Below are positions 25,514 through 34,109 of a stretch of DNA of 64,000 bases, in pieces; positions within the stretch are counted from its first letter, which is position 1, and the number at the start of each line of letters is the position of its first letter. This DNA comes from an uncultured Desulfobulbus sp. (GTDB taxonomy: Bacteria; Desulfobacterota; Desulfobulbia; Desulfobulbales; Desulfobulbaceae), in NCBI RefSeq assembly GCF_963665445.1, contig NZ_OY762276.1, forward strand, positions 1,768,001 to 1,832,000, in the 5' to 3' direction. The translations under genes and the position numbers were made by a program. The notes under the pieces were generated by a model, which was not told where the DNA came from, did no database searches, and worked only from the letters and a program-made list of their open reading frames with translations.

Positions 25514-25857
25514 ATTTTCGCCGCCACAAGGCGGTATCGATAAAGGAGCTTCCGTGGCATGGCGGTTTTCGCGACAGGCCGCCATGTCGCGGGAGTGACC
25601 CTGAGGTATGGAAGACGCTTGGCAAGGGGTATCGACTCCTGCCAGGCCGCTTCCTGTATTGTTGTAGTCATTACGAGTTTCGACAACGCTCCCTACTCCT
25701 ACTGCGTGGACTCCGGTATGGGCTGATACCGGGGTCCTGTCGAATGTTTCCAGTCAGGCGGTGTGTTCTTATGAGTCATACGTCTGGTCCGACATATCTT
25801 TCTTCCCACACGCCCCAGTTGTGCGGCTTCTTGATCTCAACCTGTTGCTGAACCGGT
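25514..25857 (+). other. Structured intercistronic gap between hydA and aspA
   Basis: No gene is seen. Several inverted repeats occur: CCGCC/GGCGG (25521-25534); CATGGCGG (25558-25565) with CCGCCATG (25579-25586); CGCGACA (25570-25576) with TGTCGCG (25585-25591), which overlaps and so excludes the previous pairing; and a 12-bp stem with one G-U pair, 25708-25719 with 25726-25737. This could be an attenuator, a processing site or a leader for the maturation genes. No T-tract follows, so it is not a plain terminator. Confidence 0.45.
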
Positions 25858-27288
25858 ATGGCGCAGAACCGTAACGAGACCGATTCCGTCGGCAACCTGA
25901 TTATTCCCGGCAATCCGTTGTGGGGTATCCATACCCAGCGGGCGTTGGAAAATTTTCCCCTTTCCGGCCGACCTGTCCACCCTGTGCTCGTTCGCGCCCT
26001 TGGTCTGGTCAAGCTGGCCTGTGCCCGCACCAATCAGCGCCTTGGCGTCTGGCGGGAAAACCCAAACAAGGCCCAGGCGATCATTGCGGCTTGCGAGGAG
26101 ATGGCCGGGGGCAAATTGACCGACTTTATCGTTGTCGATCGTCTGCAGGGCGGTGCCGGGACCAGCCTCAACATGAACGTCAACGAGGTCCTTGCCAACC
26201 GGGCACTTGAACTGCTCGGTCTTGAACGCGGCAACGCCACGCTCATCAGCCCGCTTGACGATCTCAACCGCCACCAGTCGACCAACGATGTCTTTCCCAC
26301 CGCCCTGCGCGTGGCCGCCCTCTTCTTGTTGGCGGATCTGGAGGCCAAGGTGGTGGTCCTGCAGGAGGCCTTTCAAGCCCAGGAGCAACGCTGGGCCCAT
26401 GTGGTTAAGGTGGCCCGGACCGAGATGCAGGATGCGGTTTTGATCACCGCGGGCAGATCCTTTGGCGCCTATGCCGAGGCCATGAACCGTGATCGCTGGC
26501 GGATCTCCAAATGTCATGAACGGCTGCGGGTGGTCAATCTCGGCGGGACCGCCGTGGGAACAGGGCTAACCGCTCCCCGGCGCTACATCTTCGAGGCGGT
26601 CGAGACCCTGCGCGAATGCACCGGCCTGGGGCTGGCGCGGGCGGAAAACCTGGTCGACGCCACCCAGAACGTCGATGACTTTGTCGAGGTCTCCGGGATC
26701 CTCAAGGCCCATGCGGTAAGCCTGTTGAAAATCACAAACGATCTCCGTCTGCTCAGTTCCGGCCCGGATGCGGGCCTGGGCGAGATTCGCCTGCCCAAGC
26801 GCCAGGCCGGTTCCTCGATTATGCCGGGCAAGGTCAACCCGGTCATTCCCGAAGCAGTGAGCCAGGCGGCCATGCTGGTCGTGGGCAACGATACCGCCCT
26901 GACCCTGGCCTGTAGTTCAGGCAGCCTGGAGCTCAACCCCTTTTTGCCGCTGGTGGCGCATGCCTTGCTCGAGAATCTGGACCTACTCAGCCGTGCCGAC
27001 GATATCCTCTGTCGTCTTTGCGTGCAAGGCATCGAGGTCGATCAGGCCCGTTGCGCCCTCAATGTGGAGAATGCCACCGCCGCCGCCACCGCCCTTGTAC
27101 CGGCCCTCGGCCATGACAAGGCGGCGGCCCTTGCCGCCAAGGCAGCCGAGACAGGAACATCCGTACGTGATCTTGCCCTTGAGGCAGGAATCAGTGCATC
27201 GCAGTATGAACAGCTGACCAGCGCCACCGGTGTCTGCCGTCTTGGTTTTGTTCTCCCTGGCGGAAACACTCAAGGAAACACAAAATAG
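25858..27288 (+). CDS. aspA: Aspartate ammonia-lyase-like protein of [FeFe] maturation clusters
   Basis: 476 residues, aspartase/fumarase superfamily. Conserved blocks: GIHTQRALENFPLSGR, the GTSLNMNVNEVLANRA segment, PLDDLNRHQSTNDVFPTALR, and the catalytic loop GSSIMPGKVNPVIPEAVSQ. Aspartase makes fumarate and ammonia from aspartate. Such genes recur beside hydE/hydF in many bacteria; a link to nitrogen supply for the H-cluster bridging amine is an idea, not established. The start ATG 25858 lacks a good ribosome site but the N-terminal alignment supports it. It is 1 nt from hydF, so they form one unit. Confidence 0.85.
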   Translation: MAQNRNETDSVGNLIIPGNPLWGIHTQRALENFPLSGRPVHPVLVRALGLVKLACARTNQRLGVWRENPNKAQAIIAACEEMAGGKLTDFIVVDRLQGGAGTSLNMNVNEVLANRALELLGLERGNATLISPLDDLNRHQSTNDVFPTALRVAALFLLADLEAKVVVLQEAFQAQEQRWAHVVKVARTEMQDAVLITAGRSFGAYAEAMNRDRWRISKCHERLRVVNLGGTAVGTGLTAPRRYIFEAVETLRECTGLGLARAENLVDATQNVDDFVEVSGILKAHAVSLLKITNDLRLLSSGPDAGLGEIRLPKRQAGSSIMPGKVNPVIPEAVSQAAMLVVGNDTALTLACSSGSLELNPFLPLVAHALLENLDLLSRADDILCRLCVQGIEVDQARCALNVENATAAATALVPALGHDKAAALAAKAAETGTSVRDLALEAGISASQYEQLTSATGVCRLGFVLPGGNTQGNTK

Positions 27289-27289
27289 A

Positions 27290-28540
27290 ATGTCGAAGCA
27301 AGCAACTCCCAAAGGCATGCGCCTGCATATCGGTCTTTTCGGTCGCAGAAATGTGGGGAAATCCAGTCTGCTTAATGCCATTACCCGTCAACAGGCTGCC
27401 CTGGTCTCCGCAGTCGCCGGAACCACCACCGATCCTGTTGAAAAACCGATGGAGTTGCTGCCCCTGGGCCCGGTGCTCTTTATCGATACCGCCGGCATCG
27501 ACGACGAGGGCGCCCTGGGCGAGCTGCGAATCGAGCGTACCCGGGCAGTCCTTGATCGTACCGATCTTGGGATACTGGTTACCGCTGAGGGCCAGTGGGG
27601 CCGGTTCGAGGCAGAGCTGCTCCAGGCCCTGACAAGCCGTGATATCCCGGTGGTGGTGGTACTCAACAAGGTGGACCGGTCCGGTGAGGCACCGTTTGCT
27701 GAACCGCTTGCCGTGGAGAAGATTCCCCTGGTACGAACATCCGCCTTGACCGGCGAAGGCATCGGCGAGCTCAAGCAGCAGATCATCAAACACACGCCTG
27801 CCGACTTCATCATCAACACCGTCATTGTCTCCGATCTGGTCGGCCCCGGGGAAACGGCGATCCTGGTGGTACCGATCGACAAGGAGGCCCCCAAGGGGCG
27901 GTTGATCCTGCCGCAGGTGCAGACCATTCGCGATCTGCTCGACGGCGATTCCCTGTGCATGGTGGTCAAGGAACGGGAGCTGCGTCATGCCCTCGCCCAG
28001 CTGAACAGACCTCCAAAACTGGTAGTGACCGATTCCCAGGTCTTTCTCAAAGTGGCAGCCGATGTGCCTGCCGAGGTGCCGCTGACCAGTTTTTCCATCC
28101 TCTTTTCGCGCAACAAAGGCGATCTGCTCACCCAGGTCGAAGGGGCCATGGCCATCGATCGGTTGCAGCCCGGCGACAAGGTGCTGATGGCCGAGGCCTG
28201 TTCCCATCATCCCATCGGCGAGGATATCGGCACGGTCAAGCTGCCCCGCTGGCTGACCCAGTACGTGGGCGGCCAGCTGGAGTTTACCCATGTACAGGGC
28301 CATGATTTTCCCGATAATCTGCCGGAATACAAACTGGTGATCCAGTGCGGCTCCTGCATGCTCAACCGCCGCGAGGTCCTCAGCCGGATCATGCACTGTC
28401 GTGCGGCCGGGGTGCCGATCACCAATTATGGCTTGGCGATTGCTTTCAGTCTGGGTATCTTTGCCCGGGCGCTCAGTCCCTTTCCCGCGGCCCTGGAACG
28501 GTTGCAATCCTTGACGGAATCGACCACCGGGGAATTTTGA
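27290..28540 (+). CDS. hydF: [FeFe] hydrogenase maturation GTPase HydF
   Basis: 416 residues. HydF is the scaffold on which the 2Fe subcluster is completed before transfer to HydA. The GTPase domain shows the P-loop GRRNVGKSS (18-26), DTAG and NKVD. The C-terminal cluster-binding domain has Cys304-Ser-His306 and Cys353-x2-Cys356. The usual ligand motif is CxH ... HCxxC; here the His before the second Cys pair is Gln352 (VIQCGSC). The stop overlaps the proposed hydE start region, so the two are coupled. Confidence 0.94.
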   Translation: MSKQATPKGMRLHIGLFGRRNVGKSSLLNAITRQQAALVSAVAGTTTDPVEKPMELLPLGPVLFIDTAGIDDEGALGELRIERTRAVLDRTDLGILVTAEGQWGRFEAELLQALTSRDIPVVVVLNKVDRSGEAPFAEPLAVEKIPLVRTSALTGEGIGELKQQIIKHTPADFIINTVIVSDLVGPGETAILVVPIDKEAPKGRLILPQVQTIRDLLDGDSLCMVVKERELRHALAQLNRPPKLVVTDSQVFLKVAADVPAEVPLTSFSILFSRNKGDLLTQVEGAMAIDRLQPGDKVLMAEACSHHPIGEDIGTVKLPRWLTQYVGGQLEFTHVQGHDFPDNLPEYKLVIQCGSCMLNRREVLSRIMHCRAAGVPITNYGLAIAFSLGIFARALSPFPAALERLQSLTESTTGEF

Positions 28541-28542
28541 TC

Positions 28543-29859
28543 GTGGATCGTACGGAAGTCCTTTCCTGGCTGCATTGCCGGGATGGTCAGGAACTGCAGC
28601 AGTTGTGGAATCGTGCCGATGCGGTACGACGTGAACATGTCGGCGATGCGGTCCATCTGCGCGGCCTGGTGGAGATTTCCAACTTCTGTGCCCGCAGCTG
28701 CCACTACTGCGGTCTGCGTGCCGCAAATCGTCAGGTCAGCCGTTATCGTCTGGCGGCCAAAGATATTCTCACCTGCGCCCTCCAGGCAACCGAACTGGGC
28801 TACGGCACCCTGGTCCTGCAATCGGGCGAAGATGACCTGATCGAGGCCCGTTGGCTTGCCGATATTGTACGCCAGATCAAGGCGGCAACGTCTTTGGCGA
28901 TTACCCTGAGTCTCGGGGAACGCAGTGAGCAGGATTTGCAAATTTGGAAAGAGGCCGGTGCGGATCGCTATCTGCTGCGTTTCGAGACCTCCAACCGTGC
29001 ACTGTACCGCGCCATCCACCCCGACCGGGGCGATAAAATTTCCGACCGGGTGGCCATCCTCCGCCAGCTTCGGTCGCTTGGCTACGAGATCGGCAGCGGG
29101 GTGATGGTCGGCATTCCCGGGCAGAGTTATGAGATCCTGGCCAATGATATTCTCCTTTTTCATGAACTTGATCTTGACATGATCGGCATTGGGCCGTTTA
29201 TTGCCCATCCGGATACCCCCCTTGGCCAAATTCGCTCAATGACCGATCCGGACAATCAGGTGGAGCCCACCCTCGAGAACACCTGTAAGGCCGTGGCCTT
29301 GGCGCGCATCCTGTGCCCGGACGCCAATATTCCAGCCACCACTGCGGTGGCGGTCAAGGATGCCTGGCAGGGACGGGAAATGGCCCTGCGACGCGGGGCC
29401 AACGTGATCATGCCCAATCTGACGCCCGGACGGTATCGCGAGTTGTACTCCATCTATCCGGGTAAGGCGGACCGGATCGAGGCTGCAGAGCAAAGCAATC
29501 GGCAGATTCGCGCCCAGATCAAGGCGTTTGGCCGCAGGGTGGGCGAAGGGCAGGGGGGCAGACAGAGTCACTGTTTACAGGTCAAGGGAGAGCAATCTTC
29601 AAGCCTGCGGATCGCGGTGTGCATGGGCAGTTCCTGCTTTTCCCGGGGCAACAACGGCCGAGCTATCGAGATGCTGCGCCACTGTGTCGAGTCTGCCGGG
29701 TTCCAGCCGGAAATCATCGGCCATCTCTGCGAGAACCAGTGCACCCAGGGGCCACACATCACCATCGAGGATACCTTGTATTCCAATGTGCAACCGGCCT
29801 GTTTTCCCGAGTTGCTCAAACACCATCTGAGCGTTAAACGCGAGGAGCGCGATGGATAG
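28543..29859 (+). CDS. hydE: [FeFe] hydrogenase maturase HydE fused to a C-terminal [2Fe-2S] domain
   Basis: 438 residues from GTG 28543, two nt after the hydF stop. HydE is a radical SAM enzyme acting on the Fe(CO)2CN synthon made by HydG. The radical SAM motif is Cys49-x3-Cys53-x2-Cys56 (CARSCHYC). The TIM barrel ends near residue 345 (MPNLTPGRYRELYSIYPGK). The remaining 90 residues are an extra domain, IAVCMGSSCFSRG ... HLCENQCTQGP, with Cys360, 365, 396 and 400, the pattern of thioredoxin-like [2Fe-2S] ferredoxins also seen in HydC and HydA here. The extension might deliver the electron for SAM cleavage. Usual HydE is about 350 residues. Confidence 0.93.
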   Translation: MDRTEVLSWLHCRDGQELQQLWNRADAVRREHVGDAVHLRGLVEISNFCARSCHYCGLRAANRQVSRYRLAAKDILTCALQATELGYGTLVLQSGEDDLIEARWLADIVRQIKAATSLAITLSLGERSEQDLQIWKEAGADRYLLRFETSNRALYRAIHPDRGDKISDRVAILRQLRSLGYEIGSGVMVGIPGQSYEILANDILLFHELDLDMIGIGPFIAHPDTPLGQIRSMTDPDNQVEPTLENTCKAVALARILCPDANIPATTAVAVKDAWQGREMALRRGANVIMPNLTPGRYRELYSIYPGKADRIEAAEQSNRQIRAQIKAFGRRVGEGQGGRQSHCLQVKGEQSSSLRIAVCMGSSCFSRGNNGRAIEMLRHCVESAGFQPEIIGHLCENQCTQGPHITIEDTLYSNVQPACFPELLKHHLSVKREERDG

Positions 29860-31588
29860 ACGCCGACCGATCTATACCGAGAAGCACGAGTGTCAGGACT
29901 GCTATAAGTGTGTACGCGAGTGCCCGGTTAAGGCAATTCAGGTGCAAGACGCCTACGCCACCATCGTGTCCGAGATGTGCATCTACTGCGGGGCCTGCGT
30001 CTCCATTTGTCCCAATGCGGCCAAACATGTACGCAACGATCTGCCCCGCGCCCGCCAATTGATCAAACTTCCCGCCAAAGTCTTTGTTTCCCTTGCTCCC
30101 TCATGGGTGACCGAATTTGCCAATGTTTCCGCCGCACAGATGGTGGCAGCACTCAAGCGTCTGGGCTTTGACGGCGTTTCCGAGACCGCACTCGGTGCCC
30201 AGCAGGTGAGCGCCCATGTGGCGAAAACCCTGGAGGAGGAACCCGGCAGAATTCTCCTTAGCTCGGCCTGCCCGACCGTGGTTGCCTATATCCAAAAGCA
30301 TAAGCCGCAGTTGGTCGATGCAATCACCGGCCTGTTGTCCCCGTTACTGGCCCACTGCCGCATGCTCCGCTCCTCCCTGGAGGAGAATATCAGCATTGTG
30401 TTCATCGGGCCCTGCATCGCCAAGAAGGTCGAGGCCGACGAGCATCCGGATCTGCTTGATCTTGCGCTCACCTTTGAAGATCTACGCATCTGGCTGGGGA
30501 CGGAGCGAATCGACCCCGGCTCACTGGTGCCCGCGGAAATGGATCGTTTTGAGCCCGAATCCGCCGAGGAGGGCGTGCTCTATCCGGTGGACGGCGGCAT
30601 GATCGCTGGCATTCGCGCCCACTGCAGCGTAGATGACGGCGCGTTCATGAGCTTCTCCGGGCTGGAGGCGGTGGAAAACGCCCTTGACGGTCTGGAGGAG
30701 ATGCAGACCCAGGGGCTCTTTCTCGAGCTCTTGGCCTGTGAGGGCGGCTGCATCAACGGGCCGAAGGTCACCCGTCAGGGCAATACCGTCATCAAGCGCC
30801 ACCGGGTCCTGAGTAGTGCCCATTTTCCGCAACATACGCAGGTGCCTCGGTTGCCGGTCATTGACATTCACCGGCCGATCAAGCCCCTGCCGCCGAGCCA
30901 GGAGCCACCCAACGAGGTCCAGGTGAGCGAGGTGTTGCGCTCGATCGGCAAACGATCCATCGAGGACGAGCTCAACTGCGGCGGCTGCGGATACGACTCC
31001 TGCCGGGAATTCGGCAAGGCCCTGCTCGCCAAACGGGCGGAACGCTCGATGTGCGTCTCCTGGATGCGGCAACTGGCCTTTAAAAAGGCCAATGTCCTCA
31101 TTCACAAGATGCCCTCGGCCGTGGTGATCGTGGATAGCGACCTGCATATTCTCGAGTGTAACCAAGCCTTTATGACCATCGTCAGCCAACAGTATCCGGC
31201 CGAAACCACCGGCGAGCTGGAGGGGCTCTCACTGGAGATGCTGCTGCCCTTTCACCATCTCTTTGCCAATGTGCTCAAGAACGACATGGATATCCTTGAC
31301 CGGGATATTCGTTTTCTCGACACCACCCTCCACCTGTCCATCTTCACCATCGACTCGCACTCCGTGGTCGGCGCGATCCTCCAGGACATCACCCGGCCCT
31401 CGGTGCAGAAGGAGCAGGTCATTCGCCGTGCCCGCGAAGTCATTCAGAAAAATCTGGCCACGGTACAGAAAATCGCCTATCTGCTCGGTGAAAACGCGGC
31501 CGAGTCCGAGGTAACCCTCAACTCCATCATCGAGTCCTTTTCTCCCACCAAGATCGAGCTTGAGGACGATGGCGCAAACGGTGACTGA
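29852..31588 (+). CDS. Sensory [FeFe] hydrogenase (group C, HsfB/HydS-like) with PAS domain
   Basis: 578 residues, overlapping hydE by 8 nt. Domains: two [4Fe-4S] motifs (CQDCYKCVRECP, CIYCGACVSICP); an H-cluster domain with L1 SSACP (Cys140), L2 GPCIAKK (Cys188) and L3 CEGGC (Cys296, Cys300); a [4Fe-4S] domain of the kind seen in RnfB (LNCGGCGYDSCREFG); and a PAS domain (about 410-520) with a helical C-terminus. The proton-relay Cys of catalytic enzymes (TSCCP) is Ala here, as known in sensory hydrogenases, which turn over slowly. It likely senses H2 or redox state and signals to the phosphatase encoded next. Confidence 0.9.
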   Translation: MDRRRPIYTEKHECQDCYKCVRECPVKAIQVQDAYATIVSEMCIYCGACVSICPNAAKHVRNDLPRARQLIKLPAKVFVSLAPSWVTEFANVSAAQMVAALKRLGFDGVSETALGAQQVSAHVAKTLEEEPGRILLSSACPTVVAYIQKHKPQLVDAITGLLSPLLAHCRMLRSSLEENISIVFIGPCIAKKVEADEHPDLLDLALTFEDLRIWLGTERIDPGSLVPAEMDRFEPESAEEGVLYPVDGGMIAGIRAHCSVDDGAFMSFSGLEAVENALDGLEEMQTQGLFLELLACEGGCINGPKVTRQGNTVIKRHRVLSSAHFPQHTQVPRLPVIDIHRPIKPLPPSQEPPNEVQVSEVLRSIGKRSIEDELNCGGCGYDSCREFGKALLAKRAERSMCVSWMRQLAFKKANVLIHKMPSAVVIVDSDLHILECNQAFMTIVSQQYPAETTGELEGLSLEMLLPFHHLFANVLKNDMDILDRDIRFLDTTLHLSIFTIDSHSVVGAILQDITRPSVQKEQVIRRAREVIQKNLATVQKIAYLLGENAAESEVTLNSIIESFSPTKIELEDDGANGD

Positions 31589-32759
31589 GACAGCCTTCAT
31601 CGATCTCGACCACGCCCTGCGCTGCAAGCAGAACCAGTCGATCTGCGGCGATGTGGTGCTCTCCCACCGCATCAAGGAAGAGGGGCGGATGCTGACCGTG
31701 CTTTCCGATGGACTCGGTTCCGGGGTCAAGGCTTCGGTCCTGGCCAATCTCACGGCCTCCATGGCACTCAAGTTCGCCTCGACCTGCACCGATACCCGGC
31801 TTTGGGCCTGTTCGATCATGGATACACTGCCGATCTGCGAGGTGCGCAAGATCAGTTATTCCACCTTCACCCTGATCGATCTGGATGAAACCGGGGCCCT
31901 TCGTTTCATCGAACACGGCAATCCGCCGCTGGTACTGCTCCGAGGCACCGAGGAAATCGAACTGCATCGTTCGGTCATCAGGCTGGAACGGTGGAAGGAC
32001 CGGCTGATCTACCACGGCAGAACCAGGCTGCAGGTCGGTGATCGGCTGCTCTGTTTTTCCGATGGCATCAGCCAATCGGGCATGGGACGGCAGGATTTGC
32101 CCCTGGGCTGGACCCAGGAGCGGGCAGTGGCCTTTGCCAAGGGAGTGATTGGTGAAAATCCGGAGATCTCCTCCAGACGTTTGACCGCCGCCCTCATGGA
32201 GCAGGCGTTGAAAAATGACCGCTGCTATGCCCGTGACGACGCCAGTTGCGCGGTGGTCCATTTCCGTGTGCCCCGCCAGCTGCTGATCATGACCGGGCCG
32301 CCCTTTGTCCCCCAGCGGGATTTCGAGTTGGCCCAGGCCGCGGTTAATTTTCCGGGACGAAAGATCATCTGCGGCGGCACCACCGCCACCATCATCGGCC
32401 GTATCCTGCAACGGCCGATCACCGTCGATCTCACCCAGGCCGACACCGGCATGCCGCCACCGGCCAAGATGGAGGGAATCGACCTCATTACCGAAGGCTC
32501 ACTCACCCTGGCCCATGTGGCTCAACTGCTGGCCTCGGGCATCACCGTGGATCGACTGCCGTCCAATCCCGCCGGGGACATCGTCCGTCACATGCTGGGC
32601 AGCGACATCATCCATTTCATTGTCGGCACGCGCATCAACGAGGCCCATCAGGACCCGAGCACCCCTCAGGAACTGGATCTGCGGCGCAATATCGTGCGCC
32701 GCATCGTCTCCCTTCTGGAAGAACACTATTTCAACACCACCTCGGTGCGCTTTCTTTAA
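31569..32759 (+). CDS. SpoIIE/PP2C-type serine phosphatase, partner of the sensory hydrogenase
   Basis: 396 residues from ATG 31569, overlapping the sensor gene by 20 nt. The PPM/SpoIIE phosphatase fold is recognisable from CGDVVLSH, LTVLSDGLGSGVKAS with its metal-binding Asp, LLCFSDGISQSG, and CYARDDASCAVVHF. The C-terminal 130 residues (RKIICGGTTATIIGRILQRP onward) form a second domain common in these hydrogenase-linked phosphatases, with unknown role. Its likely substrate is a phosphorylated partner-switch protein elsewhere in the genome, altering expression in response to H2. That last step is inference. Confidence 0.88.
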   Translation: MAQTVTETAFIDLDHALRCKQNQSICGDVVLSHRIKEEGRMLTVLSDGLGSGVKASVLANLTASMALKFASTCTDTRLWACSIMDTLPICEVRKISYSTFTLIDLDETGALRFIEHGNPPLVLLRGTEEIELHRSVIRLERWKDRLIYHGRTRLQVGDRLLCFSDGISQSGMGRQDLPLGWTQERAVAFAKGVIGENPEISSRRLTAALMEQALKNDRCYARDDASCAVVHFRVPRQLLIMTGPPFVPQRDFELAQAAVNFPGRKIICGGTTATIIGRILQRPITVDLTQADTGMPPPAKMEGIDLITEGSLTLAHVAQLLASGITVDRLPSNPAGDIVRHMLGSDIIHFIVGTRINEAHQDPSTPQELDLRRNIVRRIVSLLEEHYFNTTSVRFL

Positions 32760-33679
32760 CGACGGACCTCGATCGGATTGGAAAAGGCCTGTTCGGGCAT
32801 GCGGACAAAGGGCCGGTTACAGAAAGAGAGTTCGAGCTGATAGCGGCCCGGAGGCAGGCCTGTCGGCAGGGTAGCGGTGAGAAAGCGGGACGTCTTGCGG
32901 GTTTCGATCATGCGGCATTCGGAGCCGTCGCCCTGATCCAGGGGGAGGCTGACCAGGCTTGTCTGGTGATTGCCGGAGCGATAGAGGATAACCTTGGGCT
33001 TGACCCCGAAATCAAAGCTGGAAAGACTGGAGAGCGAGAGCCGCACCGTTTCTCCGGGGGCGTAGCGGTCAAAGTCGGTGGAGAGGTAGAGATGCCGGTT
33101 CTCATCCGGCTGCGGGCTGCGGGTGCCGGAGGTGGCAGCCTGCCAGAACCGTGGCCGTCCCGCATCGAAATGAACGGTCTTGCCGCCGTAATGGCCGATT
33201 CCGCCGCAGTTGCGGGCCTTGATCGTTTCCCAGAGTTTTTTACCGTCCACCCCCTCCAGCCAGAAGTCGAGGGCGATGCCGTCGATATGGGTACTGGTGC
33301 GGGCGGCATTGTTGCCCATGGACCGAATCTTGTCGTTGTATTCCGGGCTGCGGTAACCTGACTCGATATGGATGGCCGAGCCCGGTGCCAGTTGTTCGGC
33401 AAAATAGTCGAGCATGAACAGCAGCCTCGGCGAGATATGCTCTCCTTTTTCCTGGGTCGGGTAGCCGAAGATCCAGTCCACCTTGCTCAAGGCCTGCTCA
33501 TTGAGGGCACCGTCCTCTCTCAGGAGATGGACCGTGGCCTCACGGTTGTTGCGGTGGTTGAGCAGGTGTATCACCCCATCACCCCTGATGAAAAAACGGC
33601 TCGGAGACGGTTCGGCGTTGGCCGTGGTCAGAGAAACAACGTAAAAAACTGCAACGAACAAAAATAGAAGCGTACGCAT
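32756..33679 (-). CDS. Exported DUF882 / peptidase M15-like (YcbK family) protein
   Basis: 307 residues with a signal peptide (MRTLLFLFVAVFYVVSLTTA, cleavage near NAEP). The central part is the YcbK/DUF882 zinc peptidase fold: GSAIHIESGYRSPEYNDKI, the THIDGIALDFWL metal site and GGIGHYGGKTVHFDAG with further His ligands. These proteins resemble D-Ala-D-Ala or L,D-endopeptidases acting on peptidoglycan. A C-terminal beta-rich domain (about 210-307) is extra to the basic family. The 3' end overlaps the convergent phosphatase stop by 4 nt. Confidence 0.88.
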   Translation of the reverse strand: MRTLLFLFVAVFYVVSLTTANAEPSPSRFFIRGDGVIHLLNHRNNREATVHLLREDGALNEQALSKVDWIFGYPTQEKGEHISPRLLFMLDYFAEQLAPGSAIHIESGYRSPEYNDKIRSMGNNAARTSTHIDGIALDFWLEGVDGKKLWETIKARNCGGIGHYGGKTVHFDAGRPRFWQAATSGTRSPQPDENRHLYLSTDFDRYAPGETVRLSLSSLSSFDFGVKPKVILYRSGNHQTSLVSLPLDQGDGSECRMIETRKTSRFLTATLPTGLPPGRYQLELSFCNRPFVRMPEQAFSNPIEVRR

Positions 33680-33733
33680 GATGGTTGGAGCCTGTTGAGA
33701 AAACGGGTGGTGATGGATGTGAGAAAATGAGTG

Positions 33734-34000
33734 TTACTCGGGCAGCTGGGTTATTTGAAACCCTTTGGCAAGGATATCCTGAAGCAGGGCTTCGCGTTCC
33801 TTGCCTTTGCTGCGGATTTGCAGCTGAAGCCAGGAGCGCCATTCCTCGCGCTTGGCCGCTTCGGGGGATTGCGGAGGCAGCGGCGGACTGCTGTCGAATT
33901 GGACCTGAACCTGTTGGATCTCATGGGTGAGTCGATCGTACTGCTCCTGAAAAAAGGCGAGATCACGGATGTCCTGATAGGTGACTGTGGTGGTTGCCAT
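33734..34000 (-). CDS. Small helical protein, unknown
   Basis: 88 residues, preceded by GGAGGTG at good spacing. It is charged and helical (FFQEQYDRLTHEIQQVQVQ ... REEWRSWLQLQIRSKGKERE), compatible with coiled coil, with no signal peptide or membrane segment. No family recognised. It lies between the DUF882 gene and hrpA on the same strand. Confidence 0.65.
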   Translation of the reverse strand: MATTTVTYQDIRDLAFFQEQYDRLTHEIQQVQVQFDSSPPLPPQSPEAAKREEWRSWLQLQIRSKGKEREALLQDILAKGFQITQLPE

Positions 34001-34109
34001 GCTACCACACCTCCCGAAGCTAATGATGAGTGGGGGGGACCAGAGTGCCCTTGTGTCTGTTGAGATTAACTCTAGGTTAACACAGCAAAAAATGCAACCG
34101 CTGTTGGGG

